Shown here: positions 53,801 to 61,334 of the stretch, one piece after another
Layout of the letters: each line of letters begins with the position of its first letter
Position numbering within the stretch: the stretch's first letter is position 1
Assembly (NCBI GenBank): GCA_944320235.1
Contig: CALUGQ010000004.1
Location: 1 to 64,000, forward strand
Reading direction: 5' to 3'
DNA: 64,000 bases
Source: an uncultured Prevotella sp.
GTDB lineage: Bacteria > Bacteroidota > Bacteroidia > Bacteroidales > Bacteroidaceae
Made by a program: the position numbers and the translations under genes
Notes under the pieces: generated by a model
Databases searched by the model: none
What the model was told of the DNA's origin: nothing
Seen by the model: the letters and a program-made list of their open reading frames with translations, nothing else

Positions 53801-53823
53801 TTTACAATTCCTTTGTTTTGCAT
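50812..53823 (-). CDS. secDF: Protein translocase subunit SecDF (fused)
   Basis: A 1003-residue fused SecD-SecF, the normal form in Bacteroidetes. It uses the proton motive force to help proteins through SecYEG. SecD half: TM1 (FITLLLVLVCIFYLSFSFVT), the family motif GLDLKGGMNVVLEV, a large periplasmic region with an Ala/Lys-rich insertion near 260-310, then TM2-6 including PGIAGLLLSLGMAVDANVLI. SecF half: GIDFTGGRNYVLQF near 735 and TM segments ending YSINDKVVVFDRIREN. A TATATTTG box lies 56 bases upstream. Confidence 0.97.
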   Translation of the reverse strand: MQNKGIVKFITLLLVLVCIFYLSFSFVTSHYENKAAAMGEEAGQEYLDSIMNEKVYLGIYSLKQCREMEIGLGLDLKGGMNVVLEVSVPDVIAVLADHKTDPAFTKSMAEARQEEETSQDDFISLFVKSFHKNAPGRRLAEIFATQQMKGKVSTQSTDAEVERALRAEVQSAVDNSFNVVRNRIDKFGVVQPNIQKMEGQTGRIMVEMPGIKEPERVRKLLQGSANLEFWETYNSQEVLPALMQLNQRYAALDTTAAATAPADTTKAEAAPADTAKASLAAALASKGTAQKADAKGASAEAEQLRRQNPLLAVFQPVQGQSLSVVGYASARDTAEVNKIIYSDIARQVLPADLKLLWSAKAVEFDKTATIFELHAIKVTEPSGRAPLEGNVITSARDSYTQMGQPCVTMQMNSDGARRWAQLTKANIGRAIAIVLDGTVYSAPRVNSEISGGNSEITGNFTIEETKDLANTLNSGKMPAPTRIVQEEVVGPSLGMESIEQGFVSFVIAFIVLMAYLIVLYNFIPGMVANMALLFNLFFTLGIMTSFQSVLTMPGIAGLLLSLGMAVDANVLIHERAKEELANGIGVKEAINRGYTNAFSAIFDSNLTSIITGVILFVFGTGPIRGFATTFIIGLCCSFFTAVYMTRMVYDHQLKRDKWLNLTFTTAISRNMLQNTKINFMGKYKASFATWAIISIVFIGSFAVRGFSEGIDFTGGRNYVLQFEQPVEPESVREVLQGAFGEATCSAIALGTDKHTIRVTTNYKIESNNPDVDNEIENILYQKLHAAGLVTQKDVNAFKNPDVRAGGSIISSSKVGPAVAKDITYGAIVSVVIAIIAIFLYILLRFRNVAFSLGSTVALALDTLFVLGVYSLLWGVLPMSMEIDQTFIGAILTVIGYSINDKVVVFDRIRENMHLYTKRNLWALFNDSLNQTLARTINTGSATLLVLLIIIFFGGESIRSFSLAMILGIVFGTFSSIFIAAPVAYFTMGKKLRNANAPVAEAKA

Positions 53824-53878
53824 TTCGTTGTTATGTTATTTTTAATTATTGTTTCCAGGTAATGCCATTTTTAGCTTG

Positions 53879-53886
53879 CAAATATA
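53879..53886 (-). promoter_or_regulatory. -7 box of secDF
   Basis: TATATTTG on the reverse strand, 56 bases before the ATG; an A-rich spacer precedes it but no TTG at -33. Confidence 0.5.
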
Positions 53887-53933
53887 GCATTTTTTTTACA
53901 TTGTTGAAAATTTATCGCCTTTTTTCACGCCAT

Positions 53934-55019
53934 TTACTTCATTTTAAGCCAACAATAAATTGGATAGTGGTCTGAAGCGGTGATTTTGCTATCCACCTTG
54001 CAGCCAAGCGGTTTGAAGTCGTCGGAGCACATGATGTTGTCAATCCTTACGTAGAATCCTTTCTGATTATACGACAAACCGATGCCGCGCCCGGTGGCCA
54101 CGTAGCAGTCAGTGAGAAGCTCGGCCACGGCGTGGTGGGCGTATGATATGGGCGTGTCGTTAAAGTCGCCGCAAAGTATGGTGGGGTAATGGCTGTGCCT
54201 GCGGAGGTAAGCGCACACCGAGTCTACCTGCGCGGAGCGCATCCTGGCTGCGTCGCCGAGCTTCTTGATGAGCTTCTTCGACTCCGCGCGCGCCGTGTCC
54301 TGGCTCATCTCGCCCTTGAGCATGTCCTTGTAGCGTTCGCGCTCGGCGGGCTCGAGGTGGTTGCTCTCAAAGTGGTTGTTGACCACCAGCACCGTGTCGC
54401 CCCCCACCTTGAGGTAGTATGCCACGCTGCCGTTGCCTGCCGAGGCATAGCGTATGCGCTCCTTGCGCAGTATTGGGAAGCGTGTGTATATGCCGAGGGC
54501 GTTGCCTCGCCTGCCGTCGTCGCCCACATACACGGTGTCGGTGTGCCGGAACATGCTGTCAAGGCGTGGGTGTGCCACGCCCCATTTGTCGACATCCTCT
54601 TGCAGGCAGACTATGTCGGCCCCGCTGCGCCCAAGGTATTCCACGATATCGTCGTATGGCTTGTGTTGGCCGGCCGACGCTCCGCCATAGTTCCTCACGT
54701 TGTACGACAGCACCTTGAGCGCGCCGTCGGGGATGTCGCTGCCGGGGTTTATCGGCATGTAGGTGCGTATCGGCACGAACGCCGCCGCGTATGCCGCCAC
54801 GGATATCACGGCCATGCGCCACTTGAACACCAGCCAGAATACAAGGAACGCCATGTTGAGGGCGAGGAACAGTGGGAACACAAGCCCCACCGTGGCCACG
54901 TAGGGATGGGCCGCGGGATGCACGCGGTCGGAGAATCCCACAAGCAACATGGCAATGCCTGTGGCTACGTTCGCTCCGGCCACGGCCTTGATGGTAAAAG
55001 CCTTCAGCTGCCTGAACAT
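53934..55019 (-). CDS. Membrane-anchored endonuclease/exonuclease/phosphatase family protein
   Basis: A 361-residue protein. Three hydrophobic segments occupy the first 90 residues, followed by an EEP catalytic domain: VLSYNVRNYG, DIVCLQEDVDKWG (metal-binding Glu), VVNNHFESNHLEPAER, TILCGDFNDTPISYAHH, and the late ITASDHYPIYCWLK with the catalytic Asp-His. Domain placement suggests it acts outside the inner membrane on a phosphoester, for example a lipid or nucleotide; the substrate is unknown. It follows the rhomboid gene by nine bases in one operon. Confidence 0.9.
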   Translation of the reverse strand: MFRQLKAFTIKAVAGANVATGIAMLLVGFSDRVHPAAHPYVATVGLVFPLFLALNMAFLVFWLVFKWRMAVISVAAYAAAFVPIRTYMPINPGSDIPDGALKVLSYNVRNYGGASAGQHKPYDDIVEYLGRSGADIVCLQEDVDKWGVAHPRLDSMFRHTDTVYVGDDGRRGNALGIYTRFPILRKERIRYASAGNGSVAYYLKVGGDTVLVVNNHFESNHLEPAERERYKDMLKGEMSQDTARAESKKLIKKLGDAARMRSAQVDSVCAYLRRHSHYPTILCGDFNDTPISYAHHAVAELLTDCYVATGRGIGLSYNQKGFYVRIDNIMCSDDFKPLGCKVDSKITASDHYPIYCWLKMK

Positions 55020-55028
55020 AGCGCGCCG

Positions 55029-55949
55029 CTAATCGTTGTTGCTGCTCTCGAAGAGCTTTTCCTTCTCCTCCTTGGTGAGGCTGTCATAGCCGCTCTTGCG
55101 TATCTTGTCGAGTATGCGGTCTATCTCGTCCTGGTTTGCTTTCTTGCGGGCGTTGTACTCCCAGTCGGTCTCGTGGCGGGCCTGGCCGCCGCCTGCCTGT
55201 TCGCCGGGCTTCCCGTACTTGCTGCGGTAGCGGTCGAACGTGCTCTTAAGGTTGTCGAAGAACTGTGCCCCGTTGTTGCGGCTGTAGCCATCGCCGGGGT
55301 GGCGCTGCCAGTAGCGTATCATCAGGAAGCCGAAGAGCATTCCGCCCAGGTGGGCCATGTGCGCCACGCCGTCGGCCGACGAGCCGATGGCCGAGAACAG
55401 CTCGATGGCCGCGTAGAACAGCACGAACCACTTGGCCTTGATGGGCAGCGGCAGCGGGAAGATGAATATGCGCTCGTTGGGGAACGTCATGCCGAAGGCC
55501 AGCAGTATGGCGTATATCGCGCCCGACGCGCCGACGGTGGTGAACAGGTTGAGGTACTCCGGGAGCTGCCCGTGGGGGAACGGCATGCCGTTGACCACCA
55601 GCATCGGAGCGTCGCTGCTGATGAGCGGGTAGAACTGTATGAACTGCGCTATCTCCTGCATGATGCCTGCGCCGATGCCGCACGAGATGTAATAGAAGAG
55701 GAACTTCCTGCCTCCCCACACGCTTTCCATCACCCTGCCGAACATCCACAGGGCGAACATGTTGAAGAGTATGTGTGTCCAGCTGGCGTGCAGGAACATG
55801 TAGCTTACGAGCTGCAGCACGTTGAAGTCGCTCGCCATGAAGAAGTGCAGGCCGCCGATGTCGTTCAGTGCCGGATATACGAGCGTGGCAAGGAATGCCA
55901 GCGCGTTGATTATAAGCAGGTTCTTTGTGATTGTGGGTGTATTGAACAT
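55029..55949 (-). CDS. Rhomboid-family intramembrane serine protease
   Basis: A 306-residue membrane protein with six TM helices. The catalytic Ser sits in the TVGASGAIYAIL motif (GASGA) and the partner His in GVAHMAHLGGMLFGF; SYMFLHASWTHILFNMFALW carries the conserved His/Asn oxyanion residues. The C-terminal about 80 residues are soluble, charged and helical, as usual in Bacteroidetes. It cleaves membrane proteins within TM helices; substrates unknown. A TAATTTTG box at 55999-56006 could be its -7 element. Confidence 0.93.
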   Translation of the reverse strand: MFNTPTITKNLLIINALAFLATLVYPALNDIGGLHFFMASDFNVLQLVSYMFLHASWTHILFNMFALWMFGRVMESVWGGRKFLFYYISCGIGAGIMQEIAQFIQFYPLISSDAPMLVVNGMPFPHGQLPEYLNLFTTVGASGAIYAILLAFGMTFPNERIFIFPLPLPIKAKWFVLFYAAIELFSAIGSSADGVAHMAHLGGMLFGFLMIRYWQRHPGDGYSRNNGAQFFDNLKSTFDRYRSKYGKPGEQAGGGQARHETDWEYNARKKANQDEIDRILDKIRKSGYDSLTKEEKEKLFESSNND

Positions 55950-56089
55950 ATTCCTGTTATGCTGTCGTTTGATGGTTGATATGTGCGTTGTCGGCAGGCA
56001 AAATTACTAAAAATATCCGTCAAAACGCACTGTGCACGGGCGTTTCGAGGTATTTTTCAGCAAAAAACTCACTTTTTTTTATTTTTTGT

Positions 56090-56119
56090 TTGTTTTCTGA
56101 ATAGTTTGCCCTATATTTG
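56090..56119 (+). promoter_or_regulatory. -33/-7 promoter of the HU gene
   Basis: TTG, a 19-base spacer, then TATATTTG, 60 bases before the ATG. Full consensus match. Confidence 0.8.
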
Positions 56120-56178
56120 TCTGGGCAAATCAGACTTTTCCAAATTTACAACCATATTATTCAATTAAAAACAAGTTT

Positions 56179-56451
56179 ATGAACAAGACAGAATTAATCG
56201 AGAAGATCGCCGAAGGCTCTGGCCTGAGCAAAGCCGCTTGCAAGAAGGCTGTCGATGCTGCCATTGATGCCGTGAGAGACGCCCTCGTTGCCGGTGACAA
56301 GGTTGCCCTCGTTGGCTTCGGCACATTCAGCGTTGCCGAGCGTCCGGCACGCGAAGGCATCAACCCCGCCACCAAGGAGAAGATACAGATAGCCGCAAAG
56401 AAGCAGGTTAAGTTCAAGGCTGGTTCTGAGCTGGCCGACGCTCTCAACTGA
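56179..56451 (+). CDS. HU-family DNA-binding protein
   Basis: A 90-residue nucleoid protein, full length for HU. Seen: MNKTELIEKIAEGSGLSKAA at the N terminus, VALVGFGTFSVAERPAREG leading into the DNA-binding arm, INPATKEKIQIAAKKQVKFK and the C-terminal helix. It bends and compacts DNA as a dimer. It has a strong promoter and its own terminator, consistent with high monocistronic expression. Confidence 0.97.
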   Translation: MNKTELIEKIAEGSGLSKAACKKAVDAAIDAVRDALVAGDKVALVGFGTFSVAERPAREGINPATKEKIQIAAKKQVKFKAGSELADALN

Positions 56452-56475
56452 CCTTCGTCACTCAGGAAATAACGT

Positions 56476-56505
56476 CGGGCAGGCCCTCTTGCGAGAGCCT
56501 GCCCG
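56476..56505. terminator. Terminator hairpin between HU and kduD
   Basis: CGGGCAGG (56476) pairs with CCTGCCCG (ending 56505), with further pairing of the CCTC/GAGA inner part. Convergent genes lie on both sides; a weak T stretch follows on the forward strand. Confidence 0.65.
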
Positions 56506-56539
56506 ATATGTTTCTGCCCGTTGGGCCTGGCTGGCTGTG

Positions 56540-57343
56540 TCAGGGCTGCTTGCCGATGTAGGCCAGTATTCCGCCGTCGACGTAGAGGATGTGTCCGTTT
56601 ACGAAGTCGGATGCGTCGGATGCCAGGAATATGGCCGGGCCCATGAGGTCCTCGGGCGTTCCCCAGCGTGCGGCGGGTGTCTTCGAGACGATGAAGCTGT
56701 CGAACGGGTGGCGGCTGCCGTCGGCCTGGCGTTCGCGCAGCGGCGCTGTCTGCGGTGTGGCTATGTAGCCCGGGCCGATGCCGTTGCACTGTATGTTGTG
56801 CTCGCCGAACTCGGAGCAGATGTTGCGCGTGAGCATCTTCAGCCCGCCCTTGGCGGCTGCGTAGGCCGACACGGTCTCGCGGCCCAGCTCGCTCATCATC
56901 GAGCACACGTTGATTATCTTGCCGTGGCCTTTCTTTATCATGCCCGGTATTACTGCCTTCGACACGATGAACGGCGCGTTGAGGTCGATGTCAACGACCT
57001 GGCGGAACTCCTCGACCGACATCTCTGTCATGGGTATGCGCTTGATTATTCCGGCGTTGTTCACCAGGATGTCTATCACTCCCAGCTCTTTCTCGATGTC
57101 GGCCACCATGGCCTTCACCTCCTCCTCGTTCGTCACGTCGCAGATGTAGCCCTTGGCGTCGATGCCCTTGGCCTTGTAGTCGGCCAGGGCCTGGTCCATG
57201 TGCTTCTGGCTGCGGCAGTTGAATGCTATCTTCGCGCCGGCGTTTGCGTATGCCTCGGCTATGGCGAAGCCTATGCCGTAGGCCGCTCCCGTGACGAGGG
57301 CCACCTTGCCCTCGAGGGAGAACTTGCTAAGTATTGAATCCAT
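56540..57343 (-). CDS. kduD: SDR oxidoreductase, 2-deoxy-D-gluconate 3-dehydrogenase type
   Basis: A 267-residue short-chain dehydrogenase: NAD(P)-binding TGAAYGIG near residue 19, ICDVTNEEEV, LVNNAGIIKR, catalytic YAAAKGGLKM (Tyr-x3-Lys), and a C-terminal GHILYVDGGILAYIG. It belongs to the KduD / gluconate 5-dehydrogenase group. Encoded 39 bases after kduI, it should reduce the keto sugar made by KduI to 2-keto-3-deoxygluconate during use of unsaturated uronates from pectin or glycosaminoglycans. Confidence 0.88.
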   Translation of the reverse strand: MDSILSKFSLEGKVALVTGAAYGIGFAIAEAYANAGAKIAFNCRSQKHMDQALADYKAKGIDAKGYICDVTNEEEVKAMVADIEKELGVIDILVNNAGIIKRIPMTEMSVEEFRQVVDIDLNAPFIVSKAVIPGMIKKGHGKIINVCSMMSELGRETVSAYAAAKGGLKMLTRNICSEFGEHNIQCNGIGPGYIATPQTAPLRERQADGSRHPFDSFIVSKTPAARWGTPEDLMGPAIFLASDASDFVNGHILYVDGGILAYIGKQP

Positions 57344-57382
57344 TTGCTTGCTATCTATAAAAATGTGTCTGTACTGTGCCGC

Positions 57383-58228
57383 TTACTTCAGGTCGGTTAT
57401 CTTGTAGAAGTCCTGGTCGCCGTAGTCGAGGTTCTCGCCGCCCATGCCCCAGATGAAGGTGTAGTTGTGTGTGGCGGCGGCGCTGTGTATGCTCCACTCG
57501 GGCGAGAGCACGGCCTGGTCGTTCTGCATCCAGATGTGGCGTGTCTCGTCTATCTCGCCCATGAAGTGGCACACGGCCTGCTCCTCTGGCACCTCGAAGT
57601 AGAAGTAGGCCTCCATGCGGCGGCTGTGCACGTGGGCGGGCATGGTGTTCCAGACGCTGCCCGGGGCAAGCTCGGTCATGCCCATCTGCAGCTGGCACGT
57701 GGGCAGCACTTGGCTCACGAGCATCTTGTTGATGTCGCGCTCGTTGCTCGTTTCGAGAGAACCCATGTGGGCCACCACGGCGTCGGCCTTGGTCACCTTC
57801 TTGCAGGGGTATGCCGTGTGGGCGGTCACGCTGTTGAAGTAGAACTTGGCGGGCTTCTGCGGGTCCTTGCTGGCGAACACCACGTCGCGGTCGCCGCGGC
57901 CTATGTAGAGGGCTTCCTTGTAGCCGAGGGTGAACGTCTCGTCGCCCACCTTCACCGTGCCTTCGCCCAGGCCTACATTGTATATGCCTATCTCGCGGCG
58001 CGTGGTGAAGTGCTCGGCCTTCAGCGGGTCGATGGCCTCGAGCTTCAGCTCCTCGTTCACGGGCATTGCGCCGCCCACTATCATGCGGTCGTACATGGAG
58101 TATACCATGTTCACCTCGTCGGCGGCAAACACGCGCTCGATGAGGAAGTCGCGGCGGATGCGCTTGGTGTCATAACTCTTTGCGTCCTCTGGGTGGGCCG
58201 CATAGCGAATCTCATAGTTTGTTTTCAT
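57383..58228 (-). CDS. kduI: 5-dehydro-4-deoxy-D-glucuronate isomerase
   Basis: A 281-residue cupin isomerase, typical length. It turns 4-deoxy-L-threo-5-hexosulose uronate into 3-deoxy-D-glycero-2,5-hexodiulosonate. Seen: NYEIRYAAHPEDAKSYDTKR at the N terminus, YIGRGDRDVVFAS, the metal-site stretch WNTMPAHVHSRRMEAYFYF (His residues), and WSIHSAAATHNYTFIWGMGG. Start at 58228; the longer frame is non-coding. First gene of a kduI-kduD operon with a full promoter. Its substrate could come from the pectate-lyase-like enzyme encoded 12 kb away. Confidence 0.96.
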   Translation of the reverse strand: MKTNYEIRYAAHPEDAKSYDTKRIRRDFLIERVFAADEVNMVYSMYDRMIVGGAMPVNEELKLEAIDPLKAEHFTTRREIGIYNVGLGEGTVKVGDETFTLGYKEALYIGRGDRDVVFASKDPQKPAKFYFNSVTAHTAYPCKKVTKADAVVAHMGSLETSNERDINKMLVSQVLPTCQLQMGMTELAPGSVWNTMPAHVHSRRMEAYFYFEVPEEQAVCHFMGEIDETRHIWMQNDQAVLSPEWSIHSAAATHNYTFIWGMGGENLDYGDQDFYKITDLK

Positions 58229-58315
58229 AATGTGGTTGTTGTTTTTATGATTTGTCTGTATTGCTTGCGTTGCCGTGGTCGTGGCTGCGTGCTTTGGCGC
58301 GCGGCCACGCTTAGG

Positions 58316-58345
58316 CAAAGATACGCTTTTTCCGCCTACCTGCAA
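58316..58345 (-). promoter_or_regulatory. -33/-7 promoter of kduI-kduD
   Basis: The reverse strand has TTG, a 19-base spacer, then TATCTTTG, 88 bases before kduI. Confidence 0.75.
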
Positions 58346-58447
58346 AATATATCGCTTACTTTTAGTATATGTTTTCATTTGGGGCGTTCGCGCCATGGCT
58401 CACTGCCGCATTCGGCCTGAAGCTCGCGGCTGCGGTGCGGGCGGTTC

Positions 58448-59191
58448 TCACACCAGCCAGAAGATGCCCTCGGGCCCCATGTTGAAGAGCAGGTCGAGCA
58501 CGCTGAGGTTGGGGATGAAGCCGTGGCGCGCCTGGAACACCTGGTAGTATGGGCGTGGCTTGAAGTCGGGGTCGGGCAGCGGATGCTTAGGGTCAATGGC
58601 GTCGCGGAAGTCGGAAATGAATTTGGAATTTTGAGTTTGGTATGAGGAATTGCGAATTGCGAGCGAAGAGCCGCGTGCTGCCCCATCGCCGCCCTCAATG
58701 TTCCCGTTTCCCTGCGCTTGATGCACATATTCTTCATTCTTCATTCTTAATTCTTCATTCCCCGCGTAGTGCGTGGTGGGCCGCACGTCGGGGTGTATGT
58801 CGAGCAGTTCGCACAGCGTGGCGCGTATGGCCTCGTTGAAGTCATAGAGGAACTCCCACCGCCGCTCGAAGAACGGGCGCAGGTCGTCGGCGTAGTAGTC
58901 GAAGAAGGGCGACTCGCTGTAAGCCGACATGAGCGCGTGCCAGTGCTGGTGGCGCCAGTTGCCGTGGTCGCTTATGCGTACGTCGCGCGTCAGCAGCCGC
59001 TGGCCGCCGGCCTGCCGCTCCACCGGCACGGTGAGCGTCTGCGGCCCGTTGGCTGCGGCTATCACGCACCGGTTGCGGTATGTCTGCTTGCGGTAAGAGT
59101 CGTATCGCTCCACGAAAACGCGCTCATGGCGGCACAGCTTCTGGTACCACTGCACGGGGCCGAAATATGTAGATGACAGCAATGCTTGCAT
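58448..59191 (-). CDS. WbqC family protein with an in-frame repeat insertion
   Basis: A 247-residue WbqC-type protein, function unknown, linked in some bacteria to polysaccharide synthesis. Family features: LLSSTYFGPVQWYQKLCRHE at the N terminus, RNRCVIAAANGPQTLTVPVE, RDVRISDHGNWRHQHWHAL and the C-terminal LSVLDLLFNMGPEG. Between residues about 145 and 193 lies foreign-looking sequence (NEELRMKNEEYVHQ, SSLAIRNSSYQTQNSKF) whose DNA is A+T-rich with TTCATTCTTCATTCTTAATT-like repeats. The reading frame is kept across it. Last gene of the dapB-lepB operon. Confidence 0.85.
   Translation of the reverse strand: MQALLSSTYFGPVQWYQKLCRHERVFVERYDSYRKQTYRNRCVIAAANGPQTLTVPVERQAGGQRLLTRDVRISDHGNWRHQHWHALMSAYSESPFFDYYADDLRPFFERRWEFLYDFNEAIRATLCELLDIHPDVRPTTHYAGNEELRMKNEEYVHQAQGNGNIEGGDGAARGSSLAIRNSSYQTQNSKFISDFRDAIDPKHPLPDPDFKPRPYYQVFQARHGFIPNLSVLDLLFNMGPEGIFWLV
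58613..58759. repeat. A+T-rich repeat element inserted in frame in wbqC
   Basis: About 147 bases (49 codons) of low-GC sequence with short direct repeats (ATTCTTCATTCTTCATTC) at one end and GAATTGCGAATTGCGA at the other. It interrupts a conserved gene without breaking the frame and codes for peptides of the NEELRMKNEE and LAIRNSS type. Confidence 0.65.
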
Positions 59192-59309
59192 ATTCTGCGG
59201 AGAATGTTGGCCGGGATTGATGGGATTGGGGTGCGGGGGCTGCCGTGAGGCATTTGTGGGCTGCCTGTAAGGGCCGGCCTTGCGCGGCCGGCGGGGCTGC
59301 GCCGCGGTG

Positions 59310-59858
59310 TCATTGCGGCACGGCCAGCGTGCGCCAGCGCCTGTAGCCCCGGTAGAATGGCTGGCTGTCGTCGTGGCTGTATACCACGAGGCACACGCGG
59401 CCCAGTATCAGGCTTTCGGCCACGGGGCCGAGCGTGCGGCTGTCGATGGAGTCGCCCGGGCCGAGGGCCTGCATCCAGTAGTGGTCCTCGGCGGCGCAGG
59501 TGGCAGCCTTGCCCGGCACTATGGCCTGCCCGCCGGGCGTGGCCACGGTGTCGCCCGGCAGGGCGGCGCAGCGGCACACGAGCACCCCGCCGGGGCCGCC
59601 GGCCGGGCTGTCGAAGGCCACGATGTCGCCCACGCGCACGCTGTCGGCGCATATGCGGCCGTAGCCGAACAGGCCGTTCATGCCGCCCGTGCGCAGGCCG
59701 TAGCTCCAGCGGTTCACGAGCACGCGGTCGCCGGCCATGAGCACGGGCTCGAGGCGCGTGCCGCTGACGGTGTACATGGCGAAGAACAGGGCGCGGAACA
59801 GCACCACGGCCACCGCCGCGGCTGCCAGCGCCGATATGGTCTTCAGCCATGCCTTCAT
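59310..59858 (-). CDS. Signal peptidase I paralogue lacking the catalytic Ser-Lys pair
   Basis: A 182-residue S26-family protein with one N-terminal TM helix (AAAAVAVVLFRALFFAMYT). The family boxes are present but altered. Box B, normally SGSMEPTL-like, is VSGTRLEPVL (31-40), with Thr-Arg-Leu in place of Ser-Met. The Lys box, normally KRxxxLPGD, is CRCAALPGDT, with Cys 95 in place of Lys. Later boxes are kept (GDSIDSRTLGPV). It is therefore probably not an active peptidase and may be a structural or regulatory partner. It sits 13 bases after lepB in the same operon. Confidence 0.85.
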   Translation of the reverse strand: MKAWLKTISALAAAAVAVVLFRALFFAMYTVSGTRLEPVLMAGDRVLVNRWSYGLRTGGMNGLFGYGRICADSVRVGDIVAFDSPAGGPGGVLVCRCAALPGDTVATPGGQAIVPGKAATCAAEDHYWMQALGPGDSIDSRTLGPVAESLILGRVCLVVYSHDDSQPFYRGYRRWRTLAVPQ

Positions 59859-59871
59859 CAGCCAGTGGTTT

Positions 59872-61302
59872 TTACTTTATGTTGTCTACAAGCTTGAACA
59901 GCCTGTGCCAGCGCACGCCTGCCAGGCCGCCGCGGTCGGGGTCGCTCGACCACCATATGAAGATGGGCTTGCCCACGATGTGGTCCTCGGGCACGAAGCC
60001 CCAGTAGCGCGAGTCGGCCGAGTTGTGGCGGTTGTCGCCCATCATCCAGTAGTAGTCCATCTTGAACGTGTAGCTCGTGGCCTCGCTGCCGTTGATGTAT
60101 ATCTTGCCGTTGCGCACCTCGAGGTCGTTGCCCTCGTATGCGCGTATGGGGCGTTCGTACACGGGCAGGTTGTCGAGCGTAAGCTCTATGCTCTTGCCCT
60201 TGGCCGGTATCCATACGGGGCCGTAGTTGTCGCGCGTCCAGTGCTTGTTGCCGTTGAGCGGGTATATGTCCATGTCGCTGGCCTCGGTGTTCAGCTCTAT
60301 GCTCTCCACGAGGTCATGGCGCTGCGAGAGGGCGGCCACGGCGCGCTTGGTCAGTGGCATGTAGCCGAGCGTGTTGAGGCTCATCAGGTCCTCGTTGGAT
60401 ATGCCCAGCTCGCGCATGAGCTCCTCGGGCAGCCCCTGGAGCAGTTTCACGCGGTAGGAGTACTGCACGTTGTCGGGTTCCTTGTTGGGCTTGCCGTCGA
60501 GGTACACTATGCGGTTCTTTATCTCGAGTGTCTGCCCGGGCAGGCCCACGCAGCGCTTCACGTAGTTCTCGCGCCGGTCGGTGGGGCGGGTGATTATCTC
60601 GCCGTACTCGCCGGGGTTGGCGGCAATGTAGCTGCGTCCGGCGTCGTACACGGCCTGGAAGTACTCAAGCCTGCTGGCGGCGTCGAGCGAGTCGGGGTTG
60701 GCCGCGCCTCCCGCGATCTGGTAGCCCAGCCCGTAGCACATGCCGTAGAAGTCCATCGCCTGGTACTGCGGCGCGGAGCAGAGCGTGTCGCCCGAGGGGT
60801 AGTTGAACACCACGATGTCGTTGAGCTGCACCTTGCCCAGCCCTTTCACGCGGCGGTAGTCCCATTGCGGCCACTCTATGTACGACTTGCACTCCACCAC
60901 GGGCAGCGTGTGCTGCGTCAGTGGCATGGTGAGCGGCGTCTGCGGTATGCGCGGGCCGTAGCTCACCTTGCTCACGAAGAGGTAGTCGCCCGTGAGGAGC
61001 GACTTCTCGAGCGAGCTTGACGGTATGACGTAGTTCTGGAAGAAGAACAGGTTGATGAAGTATACGGCCACGAGGGCGAACACTATCGCGTCGACCCACG
61101 ACATCACGAACCTCACGGGCGGCTCGGCCTCGCGCCACCACTGCCAGCGTATCTTCTTGGTTATGTATACGTCGTAGATGAACGGCACCACTATGAGGCC
61201 CCACCAGCTCTCCACCCACAGGAGGAAGAGCAGGTAGAGGGCCGTCACCACGCCGAACTTGGCCCACTGCCGGCGCATGTCTCTCTTTTTTTCCATTGCC
61301 AT
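59872..61302 (-). CDS. lepB: Signal peptidase I
   Basis: A 476-residue, Bacteroidetes-type long signal peptidase I. TM segments lie near 18-46 and 69-89. The catalytic Ser is in YVIPSSSLEKSLLTGD (about Ser 97) and the general-base Lys in NYVKRCVGLPGQTLEIK (about Lys 249), separated by a long insertion. The C-terminal part includes YYWMMGDNRHNSADSRYWGF. It cuts signal peptides from exported proteins at the outer face of the inner membrane. It follows dapB by 32 bases and precedes a degenerate paralogue. Confidence 0.96.
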   Translation of the reverse strand: MAMEKKRDMRRQWAKFGVVTALYLLFLLWVESWWGLIVVPFIYDVYITKKIRWQWWREAEPPVRFVMSWVDAIVFALVAVYFINLFFFQNYVIPSSSLEKSLLTGDYLFVSKVSYGPRIPQTPLTMPLTQHTLPVVECKSYIEWPQWDYRRVKGLGKVQLNDIVVFNYPSGDTLCSAPQYQAMDFYGMCYGLGYQIAGGAANPDSLDAASRLEYFQAVYDAGRSYIAANPGEYGEIITRPTDRRENYVKRCVGLPGQTLEIKNRIVYLDGKPNKEPDNVQYSYRVKLLQGLPEELMRELGISNEDLMSLNTLGYMPLTKRAVAALSQRHDLVESIELNTEASDMDIYPLNGNKHWTRDNYGPVWIPAKGKSIELTLDNLPVYERPIRAYEGNDLEVRNGKIYINGSEATSYTFKMDYYWMMGDNRHNSADSRYWGFVPEDHIVGKPIFIWWSSDPDRGGLAGVRWHRLFKLVDNIK

Positions 61303-61334
61303 TTCCGGTTGTCTTTTGTGTTAGCTGCCGCGTG

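Noticed and set aside
54189-55979. A 596-residue forward frame over the rhomboid and EEP genes
   Set aside because: Antisense shadow; both reverse-strand genes have clear catalytic motifs.
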